64,000 bases of DNA from Viola odorata (GCA_963691705.1 OY829538.1:29036836-29100835); one strand, 5' to 3'. Shown: positions 47,201-58,690, numbered from the stretch's first letter. The notes: generated by a model not told the origin, from the sequence alone. Made by a program: numbers and translations.

Positions 47201-48815
47201 CCATGTGCTGAAATTTAGTTAAAATGGGCTAGGAATAAATCCTAGCCCATAACTTAAATTGAAGGGAAAGGAAAGGATGGGCTTGGCTTAAGCCAAAGCC
47301 CATCAGCATGCTAAAAGAAAGGAGGGACGGGCTTAGCCCGTCACCTTCCTCATGAAGAACAGCAGCCGCTGTTCATCTTCTTCCTTGCGCCGGCGTTACT
47401 GTCGGCGACAAGGGAGGAGCTCCGGCCACCCGAACACCTCCAAAATGGTCACAATGCGACCGGAGTCAAGCGACGACCAAAACCCGACCAGAATTAAACC
47501 ACTTCATCCATGGACGAGGAGCAATTTCACGTTTGAACAAATATACGCATTAAAGCCCAAAAATCCATAATTAATTAAAGGAAACAGCAGGCATTTGAAT
47601 TGAAGCAAGTAACACGTTTACAACTTGAAAATGAAGTATACAAAACAGATTTGAGCCATTGATTAAATGTTTAAAGCTAAAAACGAAAATTAAAGGAGAG
47701 AAGCTAGAGAGAGAAAGCTTGATAAACTCACCTTGATTGCTTTCCTTTGCCTTGGTTCGGGTGGATGAATTGGCTAGGAGAAGGGAGGTGAGCCGTGTGT
47801 GAATTGGCTAGGAGAATGGAGAGGGAGTAGAGCTTTTTTTGTAAAATTTCCGACCCTTGCGAAGGGAAATGGTGACGGCTATTTATAGCCGAAGGGAGCC
47901 GCGTGGTGGCTGGACGCGGGCTGCGCGTGGAGGAGCTGGAGGCGTGATGATGGCGGAGCTAGGGAGCTACGGCTAGGGGCTCGGACGAAGACGTGGCTGA
48001 GAAGGAGAGCAGGTGGCTCGGGCGCGGGCTCGTGGCTGAGAATTTCCTTGCACTGTGCATGTGCACTATGCACCATAAATCAAGGGCCATTGATCTGGTT
48101 GACTTTCCTTGGTTGACCAGATCAATGGCCATGATCAAATGGCCTTTCATCTGATTTAAATAGCCTCGAGCCGGATCCGTCGAGCAAACGTTCCGACTTT
48201 TCGAGCCGAAGGTGCCGGCGCGTAGAAAAAAATACAACGGTTTTAACCGTCTACAGCGAACGATGAGAACTTCTCGTTTAACGCGTTTATTTTAGTGTTC
48301 AAAGGCGCGAAACACGGGAACGAAACAAATAAAGCGTTACACCGAAAATTACACGAAACGCTGTAGACCGTTGCGACCGGAAAAAAATCTAGCAACTAGT
48401 TGATGGAAAACATTTTAAAGTCGAGTTATTGTCCGAGCGAACTTACTCGGGTCCAATAAAAGCTCGAACGAAAATAATAATAAAAAATAAAAATACTAAA
48501 AAATGTGCGAAAATATAAAAAATCCTAAAATTCGTGTGATGACCTAAAACGAAGAATAATTTAAGAAACGACTGCCGGATAATTAAAAATGTGATTTTTA
48601 AGGCTAAAAATAATAATGATAATAATAATGAAAATACTTGACGAAAAATTAAAAATGCGACTTCGAAAGCTGACGATGCTAACGATGATGCTAAAATGCA
48701 ACGAAACACCTAAGAATGCTAGCGACATTAAATCAACTGAAAATGACTGTAAATTAACTAAATAACAGAAATGCTAAAATTAAATAAAAATGGCGTCAAA
48801 ATTCGGGTATCAACA
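44273..48815 (-). mobile_element. LTR E (outer 5' LTR of the tandem)
   Basis: 4,543 bp, same length as D with a small number of substitutions, mainly in its right half (CCCTTGCG at about 47857, CACTATGC at about 48065, AACACGGG at about 48312). TATA box at 47877-47890, W-box palindrome at 48085-48130. PBS abuts its left end at 44272. The terminal GGGTATCAACA is followed by the CCCTC duplication. Confidence 0.9.
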
Positions 48816-48820
48816 CCCTC
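48816..48820. other. Target-site duplication CCCTC, right copy
   Basis: Matches 21993-21997 on the far side of the 26.8-kb tandem element. The next bases, TATAAATT, are the TATA box of the interrupted Ogre-like LTR. Confidence 0.85.
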
Positions 48821-48828
48821 TATAAATT
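48821..48828 (+). promoter_or_regulatory. TATA box of the Ogre-like 5' LTR, now cut from its U3
   Basis: TATAAATT immediately follows the CCCTC target duplication. The 26.8-kb insertion therefore separates this core promoter from its upstream U3 at 21387-21997. Confidence 0.6.
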
Positions 48829-50721
48829 CCTCTTCATTTTCACCACACAAAAAAACACACAAGTTCATAGAGGGAGACTCTGCCCAAAAAATGGCAATCC
48901 ACACAATCACCCACAAATATTAACTATCTCTCCCATTCGGCCTCCCCATCATCAACCAACCTCCATCTTCCTCATCAACCCCCAATACTAAATCGATCTT
49001 AACCCCACTGCCAAACTGCCAAGCCCATCATCACCAACAAATCAATAGTCACCACTGCCAAATTATTAAAATCAACTCTCACTACATACCACTACACAGC
49101 CTCACTACCCAAACCACCCATTCCCGAACAACGCAAAACCACTACACAGCCCTCCAAGTACCCATTTCCTACACAAAATCCACCAAGACAGCTACCAATC
49201 ACCGCCCAATCAACACCAACCACCGCCGCTTCACCACTGCAGCCGACCAGCATCGCATCCCCCCTCAGTCACCGCCGACGGTCCCTCTCTCACTAGCCGG
49301 CTGCACAAGCACAAGAAACAGAGTAATCTTTACTTACTCCCACTCCTTATCCTTTTCTCATCTGTTAATTGCTTAGGAAAAGTTGGCTGTGATTGCTTGT
49401 TGGTTCTGGATTTGGTGTCGTTTTGCTGTTGGGTTTGTGTTTGATTTACAGGTCTGGCTTGGATAGAGAAGAGAGGAGGTCGGCCCTTTTCTTTCTTCGG
49501 GTTTAATTTTGGATTTGATTTGGGTTATTTATTGTACGGGTTTGTTTTGGTACGGGTTTGTTGTTTATCTTGTGATCTGGTTCGCTTGAAGATGTAGCAA
49601 ACGGTGGCAGTGGCTGGTTTTATATGGTGATGGCCGGAAGCAGGTCCTGGAAGAAAAGGATGAGATGTGTTGTAATTAGGTTAAACGTGTAAGGGGTTTG
49701 TTGGGATAAAAGGGAGAGTGGGCTGGTATTGTTTTAATTCAGAGTGTGTGAACCATGGGCTGGCCCATGTAAAGGAAAGAGGGGACGCTTGGTGCTAGGC
49801 GCCAAGCTTGTGGGACGCTGGGCTGAACAGCCCAGCGTGAAGAGAAGAATGATGGGCTAGGCGAACAACGCCGGCCCAAGCAAGGGAAATCCTGGGCTGC
49901 TTGCCCAGCCCAGGCGGAAAAGGAGAAAGGGCCAGCCCAGCTGGGCTGGCCTGCTGATGGGCCTGCCAAGGCCCACTCCCGGCCCAGTGGGCTGGGCCCA
50001 ACATTTTCGGCCCGTTTTTTTTATTTTATTTATTTTTTATTTTTTATTTTTTATTTTTTATTTTTTATTGTTTTTATTTTTGTATGCTTGTACTATTTTT
50101 TTATTTCCGCACTTGCACCGATTATTTATTTTTCGCATGCTTGTTCATTTTCATACATTATGCATGATAACTATTCCGCACATGTAAAAACAATCACTAA
50201 TGCTCGCATATAAAAGATGTCAAACGTCTACCCACTCGTGCCAATAATTCCTATAAAAAGGGTATATCCGCCCGATACCCTTTCCCAAGTAAATGTCTCT
50301 TCTCTTTTATTTATTCCACGCTTTCCGCATATATATATATATATTCGTATGCATGATATTTAAAATTACTAAAATTTATTTTATCTGTTGGGCATGGTCA
50401 CGTAAATTAGGACTTCTTTTTACTTTTCAAAACACATTTAAACACCTCTTGTATCCGGTAACCTTTTAGGATGTGACTCGGGTGCCTAACACCTTCCCGA
50501 GTCCATAACGCGACCCCGAACCACTGTTCTCGGGTTCAGACCCACTTTTGCCTTAGCTTTTTATTTTTTTATGCATGACAAATAGGTTCCCTAAACCTAG
50601 AAAAAATTAGGGTGGCGACTTCATTGCATAATGCGAGGTGTCCTTTTACGCTGAGCATCGTAATGTCCCAGATTCGTCGTATACTCGCGAATGTTTATTT
50701 TATTTTCGCGGGGGTGCGACA
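48821..50721 (+). mobile_element. 5' LTR of the Ogre-like element, right part (R-U5)
   Basis: Begins with TATAAATT (48821-48828), then a CT/AC-rich leader, and ends GGGGGTGCGACA at 50721 directly before a PBS. The segment 49005-50346 is repeated at 55967-57300 with very few differences, proving it is terminal-repeat sequence. The last 300 bp resemble the ends of LTRs A-E (GGATGTGACTCGGGTGCCTA, GGGTGGCGACTTCATTGCAT). It contains a TTTTTATT simple repeat near 50025-50080 and TGGGCC/GGCCCA clusters near 49750-50000. Confidence 0.8.
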
Positions 50722-51392
50722 GTTTGGCGACTTCACTGGGGACTAATAGGGTCGAAGCCGGAATTATATTTTTTTGAGGGGTTTTCCTTTTTGATATATG
50801 ATTTTTTTTGTACATGATTAATTATTTTTTTCATGTATTTAATTGATGTGATGAATTTTTGTATTATTGCCTGATCTTTGTTTTATTTGTTAATAAATTG
50901 TTCACATGATTCATTGTTATTCGCTTTGATAAACTGTCATTGCATATGCATCTCATGCATAATCCCTATCGCCGGGCATCACCAAATAGGATTAGGTCGG
51001 TAGTAGTGAAGTTCTGGGGCCCACGCCCTGGTAAGCTTTCACGAACCCACACTCGGACTAGAACCCCTAAATGGATTGAGTGCCCTGGATCCTTTTATGA
51101 TTTGGTAAACGCTCTCGTATTCATTTACTGAGGGACCACTTCTATGGTATCGTCCGGGAGCCTTCCAGCCAGTTAGAAGTAGCAGATGTCACCCCAGCAT
51201 ATGCATCATGTTGAAATGCGTATATTGCAAGGATTGTTTCAATTCCCACTATTTCCGCATTGCTTTTTCTATACTCTTCGTAATCGTTCATATTTGCATT
51301 TTTTTTTGCTTCGTCCTTATTATTGCTCTCTTATACGATTATACTTATTAACATACCAAAATTTATCCACAGGACCCACTGCGTTTATCCAG
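50722..51392 (+). promoter_or_regulatory. PBS and leader of the Ogre-like element
   Basis: GTTTGGCGACTTCACTGGGG follows the LTR end and is identical to the PBS of the tandem elements. The leader shares blocks with the non-autonomous family, among them GGTAGTAGTGA, ACTCGGAC/T...ACCCCTAAA, ATGGTATCnTCCGGGA and CCCCAGCATATGCATCATG (to about 51212). This points to common cis signals for priming or packaging. Confidence 0.75.
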
Positions 51393-53276
51393 ATGGCAAC
51401 GCCCACACTATTGGCTCTTGATACTTTTGAGGGCAGGACCTACGAGGACCAGTCACTCCACGGAGACATGTTGAAACCTGGTTTCGTCCCTGACATCACC
51501 ACCAGAGTACGATTAGAAGTCGCGGATTTTGACATAATGAGGATCAAGGCGTTAAGGGCTGAGTTGACAACTGAGGAGGAACTGCAATTCTGTTGTGACT
51601 ACGGAAGGTTGATGACCCTCCTGGACATTAAAGTAGACTGGGGTTGCCTTCGAGCAGTACTGAAATTTTGGGATCCGTATTACCGTTGCTTTTCCTTCGA
51701 TGGAGGGATCGATTTGATGCCTACTTTGGAAGAATATTCTGCTTTGCTATCCTTCACCTCGCAGATTTCCTCTATTTACCAGAATGTACGTTACGAGTCC
51801 TCCCTCGTCGGTGCAAAGCTTATCAAGCGGCTAGGAATTCCCACACGGTATAAAGATGGAAATAACATTTGGTGTTGGTCAGACATTGTGGAGAAATTCC
51901 ACTCGGCTCGAGGAGATAGACGTTTGAAGATTTTAGCCTTTGTCCTGGTAGGGTTCATTCTGTTCCCAAAAGCAAAGGATTACATTGATTTTGAGGCAGC
52001 CAATGTCTATTACGAAATAGAGGTGAATAAAATCAACCCCACCACCGCCATTTTGGCAGAAACTTTCCGTGCTTTGGATTCCTGCAGAAGGAAAGGGAAA
52101 GGAAAGCTTACCTGTTGTGTCCAATTGCTAACAGTATGGCTGATGAGCCACTTCAAACAGGCGCCGGAGCAGTCACTATTTACCTCAAGCTATGTAGGTA
52201 TGAATCCGTTGGTCAAGGTCATCGAAGCTACAGGCACCGGGACAACCGAGGACAAGTGGCAGATGGAAGACAAAGATGTATGGATGGACCGATTCCTGAA
52301 CCTCTCACAGGAAGATATCAATCAACATGCAAAGTGGTTGCGGTCAGTCAACCCTATTGTGAGCTGTGGGTATTTATCATGGGTCCCTCTTATTGGAGCT
52401 AGAGGGTGTGTCCCCTATTGCCCTACGCTGGTATTAAGCCAATTCTGCATCCAGCAGATCATTCCCGCCACGTATGGCATGACAAACTCAAGTATGCCAC
52501 ACACAGCGGATGACCTAACGCCTCAAGATTACGCGCGCGATTGGATGAACCCATTTTGCTTGGAGGGGCATGTTCGTCCTACTCCGCCGATAGCTGAATA
52601 CTTACAGTGGAGAAGAAACAGGACCAATGGGACTGTCTTGCCACGCCCAAAAAATCAAAGACCTATGGAAGAAGTAGGTGAATCCTACACAAATGAAGGG
52701 GCGAACATGGTGACCCGCGCCCAACTGATGTGGCAGTTGCAGACAGTAACAAGGCAACGGGATCAAATCGAATCAGAAAAGGAAGAGTTAAAGGTGGAAA
52801 AGTTGCAGTTAATATACAGGGTTTATGAAGCAGAACGACATAATCAGGATTATGTGAGGCTGAGTTTGAGGAATCAGGAGTTGGCAGATAGGGAATTTGA
52901 AAAGAGGATGGCAGAAGAGATCGCCAAGACAGATGTACTGAGTGGCGCAATTAGAGAAAGAGATGTGACAATCAGGATGCTGACTATTCGTGCCAGTAAA
53001 GCAGCCAAGAGGGACCAGACAAGGCAAGCTTAAATAGCATCCCTAGAAGCTGAGTTGGAGAAGCAAAAAGCGGAGATAACCTCATTAAAGCAAGCCGAGC
53101 TGAAACTTTCCCAAAAATCTGAGCAAGAGAGGATAAGATTCGGATAGGAAATTCAGATATTGCAGGAGTAGTTGGAAACTGAACGAGCTATCTCCGATTC
53201 CTGGGTCGAATCCTTTAGGAAGTTGAAATCGCGTATTCCTGAAGACCAGCTGCCTGACAACTTGCCTTTCTACTAA
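51393..53276 (+). pseudogene. Ogre ORF1 (extra ORF upstream of gag), three late stops
   Basis: The ATG at 51393 (MATPTLLALDTFEG) is preferred to 51186 because the preceding 69 codons are low-complexity leader. The frame is open for 546 codons to TAA at 53031 and continues with only two more stops, TAG 53145 and TAG 53169, to TAA at 53274, giving a likely original length of 627 residues. The N-terminal two thirds (LKFWDPYYRCFSFDGGIDLMPTLEEY and ILAFVLVGFILFPK) match the plant ORF1/DUF7745-like domain that Ogre elements carry 5' of gag. The last third is a charged coiled coil, ending LPDNLPFY. The stops fit CAA/CAG to TAA/TAG. Role in the Ogre life cycle is unknown. Confidence 0.75.
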
Positions 53277-53799
53277 GTCATTCACCGTTTTACCCTTTTT
53301 GTAATCCTTATAAGCCACTAATGGCTTGAAACACTGAAGGGATGACTGTAATCGAATCAGGATAATATGTATGATATCGTACTTATGCTTCCATGTATGA
53401 TAGATGAATGTTTATCTTTCTACGGTCCAAAGACACCTTTAAACACTGGTGCCTGATCACTTTTGTTCCTGCTCTAACGTTCCGGAAAAAAATATATGAG
53501 TCCTCGAGAACAAATGAAATCCCTTCCACATCGTCGTCAGGATTGTTAGTCCGATCGTTCGAGAATGTCGTGATCATACAAAGGCATCGTCATCTCTTCA
53601 CCCCAAAAGTATCAAGCAAAAGTGTGGCCGAAGCAATGGATAGACAGCGCGGGGACCTTGGGATGTTATAGTTAATCACTGTTTAAGCTTACGAATATCT
53701 CGTTTGTTATTTTACAGGTGGGAACAAAAAGTAATAATAGCTCCTAGAAAGCAGACTATTCCCCGTAAGATCCACACGACTAGGCTACAAACGCGAAAG
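53277..53799 (+). other. Spacer between ORF1 and gag with a possible splice acceptor
   Basis: No coding frame of its own. TTTGTTATTTTACAG ends at 53718 and looks like a 3' splice site; from there an open frame (containing IPRKIHTTRLQTRKMAEQ) leads into gag, so the gag protein might start upstream of 53800 in a spliced message. An unspliced start in this frame exists at 53704. Confidence 0.35.
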
Positions 53800-55966
53800 A
53801 TGGCAGAACAGGATAAGGCAGAAGATGCGTTGAAAGCAAAGATAGCAGAATTGGAAGAACAAGTTCAGGCTGTTACAGGGCGGGCTGAAAAAGCTGAAAA
53901 AGAACGGGATGAGGCAACAAGGTATTTACCGCCCGGTATTTACCCACCTTTTGGGCCATCGTCCTCGTCTGTCTTTGTTGGATCTCCCATGCCGCCATCA
54001 TTTACCGGTGAAGGAGTCCAATGGAAATGGTCAGATCCTTTCCCCGCTACCTCAACTACACCGAATCCTGCCAGTGTCACCGCCGGACAAAGTGATGCAT
54101 CCCTTAATCCACCTCTGACTGGGACTAATATAGATCGCGGGAAGGATGAGGTCCACCCAGAATTTCAGAATCTCTCTCTATTTCAGAGTCAGCCCATCCC
54201 AATCACGATACCCGTACCTTCGGGAATCCAGCCTCCGGGTAGCACTCAGACACGTCCATTAGTCTCACTTGGACATCCGCCGACTGCTAGTTCTGGCACT
54301 TCTGGAATAGAAGTACCCAATATTGACAGGTTAAGCTTACTAGAAGAGAGGCTAAGGGCCATTGAAGGAACATACCCCTTTGACCCTGCCGGGCCTGCAG
54401 ATATGTGCATGGTGCCAGGGATCACCATGCCCCTAAAGTTCAAAATTCTGGAATTCGAGAAGTATACCGGGGTTGAGTGTCCCAAAACGCACCTCAAGGT
54501 CTATTGTAATAAAATGGCTGAGGTAATCCAAAATGAGCCTTTGTTGATCCACCTGTTCAGAGAAAGTTTGACAAAGCACGCCCTGACCTGGTATATGAAT
54601 CTGGACAAATCAAGAATCAGGACTTGGAGAGATTTGTCAGATGCCTTTTTCAAGCAATACAAGTTTAACATGGAGGTCGCTCGGGACCGTTCTGACCTGC
54701 AGAGCATGGAAAAGAGGGTCAATGAGTCGGTGAAGATTTACGCTCAAAGGTGGAGAGAACTCGCTGCTAGAATCTCCCCCTCTAAGCGATAAGGAGCTTA
54801 TATCTATTTTCGTGAATACTTTCAAGGCTCCTTACTACACCTACCTCATATCCAATTCATCAAATAACTTCTCCGACATAGTCTAGGTCACAGAAAGAGT
54901 TGAGCAAGGAGTCAAGTCTGGAAGAATTGTCGTGGCACCAGATGTGACATCGAAAAGAGTACCTCCGGTAAAGAAAGAAGTCGGCTTCATATCTCATCAG
55001 TCGAGCTACAGGCCCCCGTACTTCTCACCACCTTCATATCCTTCCCCACCACCATATCAACCTAACCTTTTTCATTCACCGCCAATGCCCGTTGCAAACG
55101 TGGCACCTCAATTTCCACTATTCTTACCACCCCTTCCACAAATACCGCGGCCTTCACAACCTAGACCCTACACTCCACCAAGAAACCTAAATCTACAAAA
55201 CGATCGCTGGAATCGAGAACCAGTGCCACCGCTTCCCCTACCAGCAAAAGAAATTTACAAACACCTTACTGCGGCAGGGCAAATTGTGCCAATCCCAGCC
55301 CAACCTTTGCAACCTCCTTTCCCGAAATGGTATGACCCTAACTCAAGGTGTGAATATCATGCAGGCGCTCAAGGTCATACTTTGGAAAATTGTTTTGCTT
55401 TCAAAGTAAAAGTAAACCAATTAGTCAAGAGCGGGTGGGTCTCTTTCGAGGGGTTGCCTAAAGGGCCTAACATGACCACTAATCCTCTCCCAAATCATAC
55501 CGCCGGTAGTGGAGGAGTGAATGCAGTCTCAATTGAGGAGGTCGCCAATGCCTTCCCTTTAGTAATGAAATCATCCAGAGAAAAACTTTTCTTTGAGCTA
55601 ACAGGAGCTGGACATCTGCGACCCTCGGAGGATAGTTTAAGCAGCTGTTTGTTCTGTCCTGAAGAAAGGGAGCATGGGATAGATGATTGTGAACCATTTC
55701 TATGGAAGATGAGACATCTAGTAGTGTTCGGGGTTATTCAGGTCGTGAAGAAGATCCGGGAAGTAGAAGAAGTTGACGTGATCGAGGATAGGGTTTCCAC
55801 CCCGTATTCATTTGAGTATGTAGCCCAAGCAGGGGCCTCGGTTATGACACCACCCAAATTGATCTTCAAGTTCGCCCAGAATACTCCTAGTGAAGATCTG
55901 CACGCGGTCCCTTTCAACTATGGATATGAGGTTATCACTACCCCTTTTGTCGTCACACCAGCAAGC
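53800..55966 (+). pseudogene. Gag of the Ogre-like element, frameshifted and 3'-truncated
   Basis: The first part (MAEQDKAEDALKAKIAELEE...) starts with a coiled coil, then a Pro/Ser/Thr-rich region, then a retrotransposon gag (capsid) domain: YPFDPAGPADMCMVPGITMP, FEKYTGVECPKTHLKVYCNK, LTWYMNLDKSRIRTWRDLSD. A one-base frameshift near 54770-54785 moves to the frame of LSDKELISIFVNTFKAPYYT, with a TAG at 54884 fitting CAG to TAG. The remainder has a Pro-rich stretch, CEYHAGAQGHTLENCFAFK (zinc-knuckle-like) and CLFCPEEREHGIDDCEPF (second Cys/His cluster). It breaks off after VPFNYGYEV at 55966, before protease, RT, RNase H and integrase would begin. Confidence 0.8.
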
Positions 55967-57300
55967 CCACTGCCAAACTACCAAGCCCGTCATCACCAAC
56001 AAATCAATAGTCACCACTGCCAAATTATTAAAATCAACTCTCACTACATACCACTACACAGCCTCACTACCCAAACCACCCATTCCCGAACAATGCAAAA
56101 CCACTACACAGCCCTCCAAGTACCCATTTCCTACACAAAATCCACCAAGACAGCTACCAATCACCGCCCAATCAACACCAACCACCACCGCTTCACCACT
56201 GCAGCCGACCAGCATCGCATCCCCCCTCAGTCACCGCCGACGGTCCCTCTCTCACTAGCCGGCTGCACAAGCACAAGAAACAGAGTAATCTTTACTTACT
56301 CCCACTCCTTATCCTTTTCTCATCTGTTAATTGCTTAGGAAAAGTTGGCTGTGATTGCTTGTTGGTTCTGGATTTGGTGTCGTTTTGCTGTTGGGTTTGT
56401 GTTTGATTTACAGGTCTGGCTTGGATAGAGAAGAGAGGAGGTCGGCCCTTTTCTTTCTTCGGGTTTAATTTTGGATTTGATTTGGGTTATTTATTGTACG
56501 GGTTTGTTTTGGTACGGGTTTGTTGTTTATCTTGGGATCTGGTTCGCTTGAAGATGTAGCAAACGGTGGCAGTGGCTGGTTTTATATGGTGATGGCCGGA
56601 AGCAGGTCCTGGAAGAAAAGGATGAGATGTGTTGTAATTAGGTTAAACGTGTAAGGGGTTTGTTGGGATAAAAGGGAGAGTGGGCTGGTATTGTTTTAAT
56701 TCAGAGTGTGTGAACCATGGGCTGACCCATGTAAAGGAAAGAGGGGACGCTTGGTGCTAGGCGCCAAGCTTGTGGGACGCTGGGCTGAACAGCCCAGCGT
56801 GAAGAGAAGAATGATGGGCTAGGCGCACAGCGCCGGCCCAAGCGAGGGAAATGCTGGGCTGCTTGCCCAGCCCAGGCGGAAAAGGAGAAAGGGCCAGCCC
56901 AGCTGGGCTGGCCTGCTGATGGGCCTGCCAAGGCCCACTCCCGGCCCAGTGGGCTGGGCCCAACATTTTCGGCCCGTTTTTTTATTTTTTTTATTTTTTA
57001 TTTTTTATTTTTTATTGTTTTTATTTTTGTATGCTTGTACTATTTATTTATTTCCGCACTTGCACCGATTATTTATTTTTCGCATGCTTGTTCATTTTCG
57101 TACATTATGCATGATAACTATTCCGCACATGTAAAAACAATCACTAATGCTCGCATATAAAAGATGTCAAACGTCTACCCACTCGTGCCAATAATTCCTA
57201 TAAAAAGGGTATATCCGCCCGATACCCTTTCCCAAGTAAACGTCTCTTCTCTTTTATTTATTCCACGCTTTCCACATATATATATATATATATTCGTATG
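55967..57300 (+). mobile_element. 3' LTR fragment of the Ogre-like element, truncated at both ends
   Basis: Near-identical to 49005-50346 of the 5' LTR. The left junction joins gag to mid-LTR with a short overlap (CCCACTGCCAAACT context). The right junction falls in ATTCGTATG, after which hAT sequence begins. Neither the LTR start nor its TG/CA ends are present, so this piece was left by deletions. Frames over 55890-56258 and 56701-56966 are non-coding LTR. Confidence 0.85.
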
Positions 57301-58460
57301 AGGCTATTCACACAGCTAGAGTCAAGATGTTGCGAAGATTTCAGAGAAGGAAAAAAAGGGTTGATCCTTATATTAAGATTCTTGATGATCGATGTGATTG
57401 TCAATTGCATAAAAACCTTCATGCAGTTGGGTTTTGGCTCAATCCTCAATACCAGTACAATCCTAGTGAGACAGACAAGCGTAGACGCACTACTTCTAGG
57501 TTGTTTTATGTCATAGAGAGGTATGCTTATGGAAACAACACTTTGAGAAGTAAGTTGACTAGTGTGGTGAAGTTATTCCGAGGTGCAGAGGGGAACTTTG
57601 GTCATCCTAGTGCAGTGGCTGATCGTTATGTGATGTCTCCAGGTAATTTGTTTCTTTGTATTGATATATTTTTTTCATTAATTTTATTAAGGTTTACTAA
57701 AAATATAGAAAACTAATATCTTTATGTGCAGATGAATGGTGGATCAACTATGGGAGTGATGCACTAGAGTTGCAAAAGTTAGCTATCCGAATTTTAAGCC
57801 AAACATGCAGTGTTTCTGGTTGTGAGCGAAATTGGAGCATATTTGAGCATGTTCATTCAAAGAAAAGAAATAGATTGGAGCATCAAAAACTTAATAATTT
57901 GGTATATGTTCATTACAACTTAAGGCTACAACAAAAGTACGTTTCTATACTTTTTTTCTTTTTATTTAGTAACAATCTATAATTTTGAATTTTAACTCTA
58001 GTTACGTTTGGACTAAATTGTTTGGCTACTATAATTATGTAGACAACTTTCTAATATTTTGCTTAACTAATGTAGGAGTTTAAAGCGTAGGAATTATGAC
58101 CCTATAAACTTTGAGGAGTTTCAAGCTAATGAAAGTTGGATATTAGAGGATGAACCACCAATTCTAACAAGTTCTGAGTTAGATATTTTCCGAAATGAGA
58201 TGGAAGCATGTAATATTCAAGATGTCCCAAATGATGGTAAGTTGGTAACTACCTACTTATTTTATTTTGATATGAAACTATTATTGTTAATTTATTAATT
58301 CTTTATTTTTATATTTTATTTGATAATATTAGAGTTGAACTTTCAAGATGAACTTGATGATGAGAATGATGAAGATGATGAAATTGGACGTCATAGTGAA
58401 GACATTTTTGAAATTCCTAGTGGCTCAACCTCTCAACTTGTTGTCGATCCATGGAATTAA
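57301..58460 (+). pseudogene. hAT transposase gene, C-terminal half (5'-truncated)
   Basis: Exon 1 (57301-57642) encodes RVDPYIKILDDRCDCQLHKN and LHAVGFWLNPQYQYNP. Exon 2 (57732-57936) encodes the hAT dimerisation domain: DEWWINYGSD, LQKLAIRILSQTCSVSGCER, NWSIFEHVHSKKRNRLEHQK, LNNLVYVHYNLRLQQ. Exon 3 (58076-58236) and exon 4 (58333-58460) give an acidic tail ending VVDPWN. Introns obey GT-AG: GTAATT...GTGCAG, GTACGT...TGTAG, GTAAGT...ATTAG, and all phases join without stops. The BED zinc finger and the N-terminal catalytic part are missing at the 57300 junction. These transposases move hAT elements; this copy is incomplete though its remaining exons are undamaged. Confidence 0.85.
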
Positions 58461-58479
58461 AAATGTTGTAATTTGGCTA

Positions 58480-58690
58480 TTTAAGTATTTTTGAACTTTG
58501 AATATCATTTCATTTGAATGTTGGATTGTTTCTTTATTTTATAATTTGGATGTGTTTGAACTTTGAATATTATTTCTTTTGAATATTGGATTGTTTCTTT
58601 ATTTTGTAATTTGGATATTTAAGTGTGTGAACTTTGAACTTTGAATGTGATTTCATTTAAATGTTGGATTGTTTCTTTATTTTTAACTTT
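58480..58690. repeat. Short tandem repeat after the hAT gene
   Basis: Three imperfect copies of about 66-80 bp containing TTTGAACTTTGAAT and TTGGATTGTTTCTTTATTTT. Non-coding. Confidence 0.6.

Larger units (their letters stand above)
21998..48815 (-). mobile_element. LTR-internal-LTR-internal-LTR tandem of a non-autonomous Ogre-like element
   Basis: Three LTRs (21998-26389, 33060-37602, 44273-48815) alternate with two 6,670-bp internal regions, all on the minus strand. The internal regions and the two right LTRs repeat at an offset of 11,213 bp. PBS sequences lie left of the middle and right LTRs (33059 and 44272) and polypurine tracts right of the left and middle LTRs (26390, 37603), as expected for two overlapping elements sharing the middle LTR. 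One CCCTC duplication flanks the whole. No gag or pol domain is found inside, so it is non-autonomous. It sits in U3 of the Ogre-like 5' LTR. Confidence 0.9.

Noticed and set aside
49739..50004. Trp/Pro/Ala-rich minus-strand ORFs repeated at 56701-56966
   Set aside because: They lie in LTR sequence rich in GGCCCA motifs and are repeated only because the LTR is.
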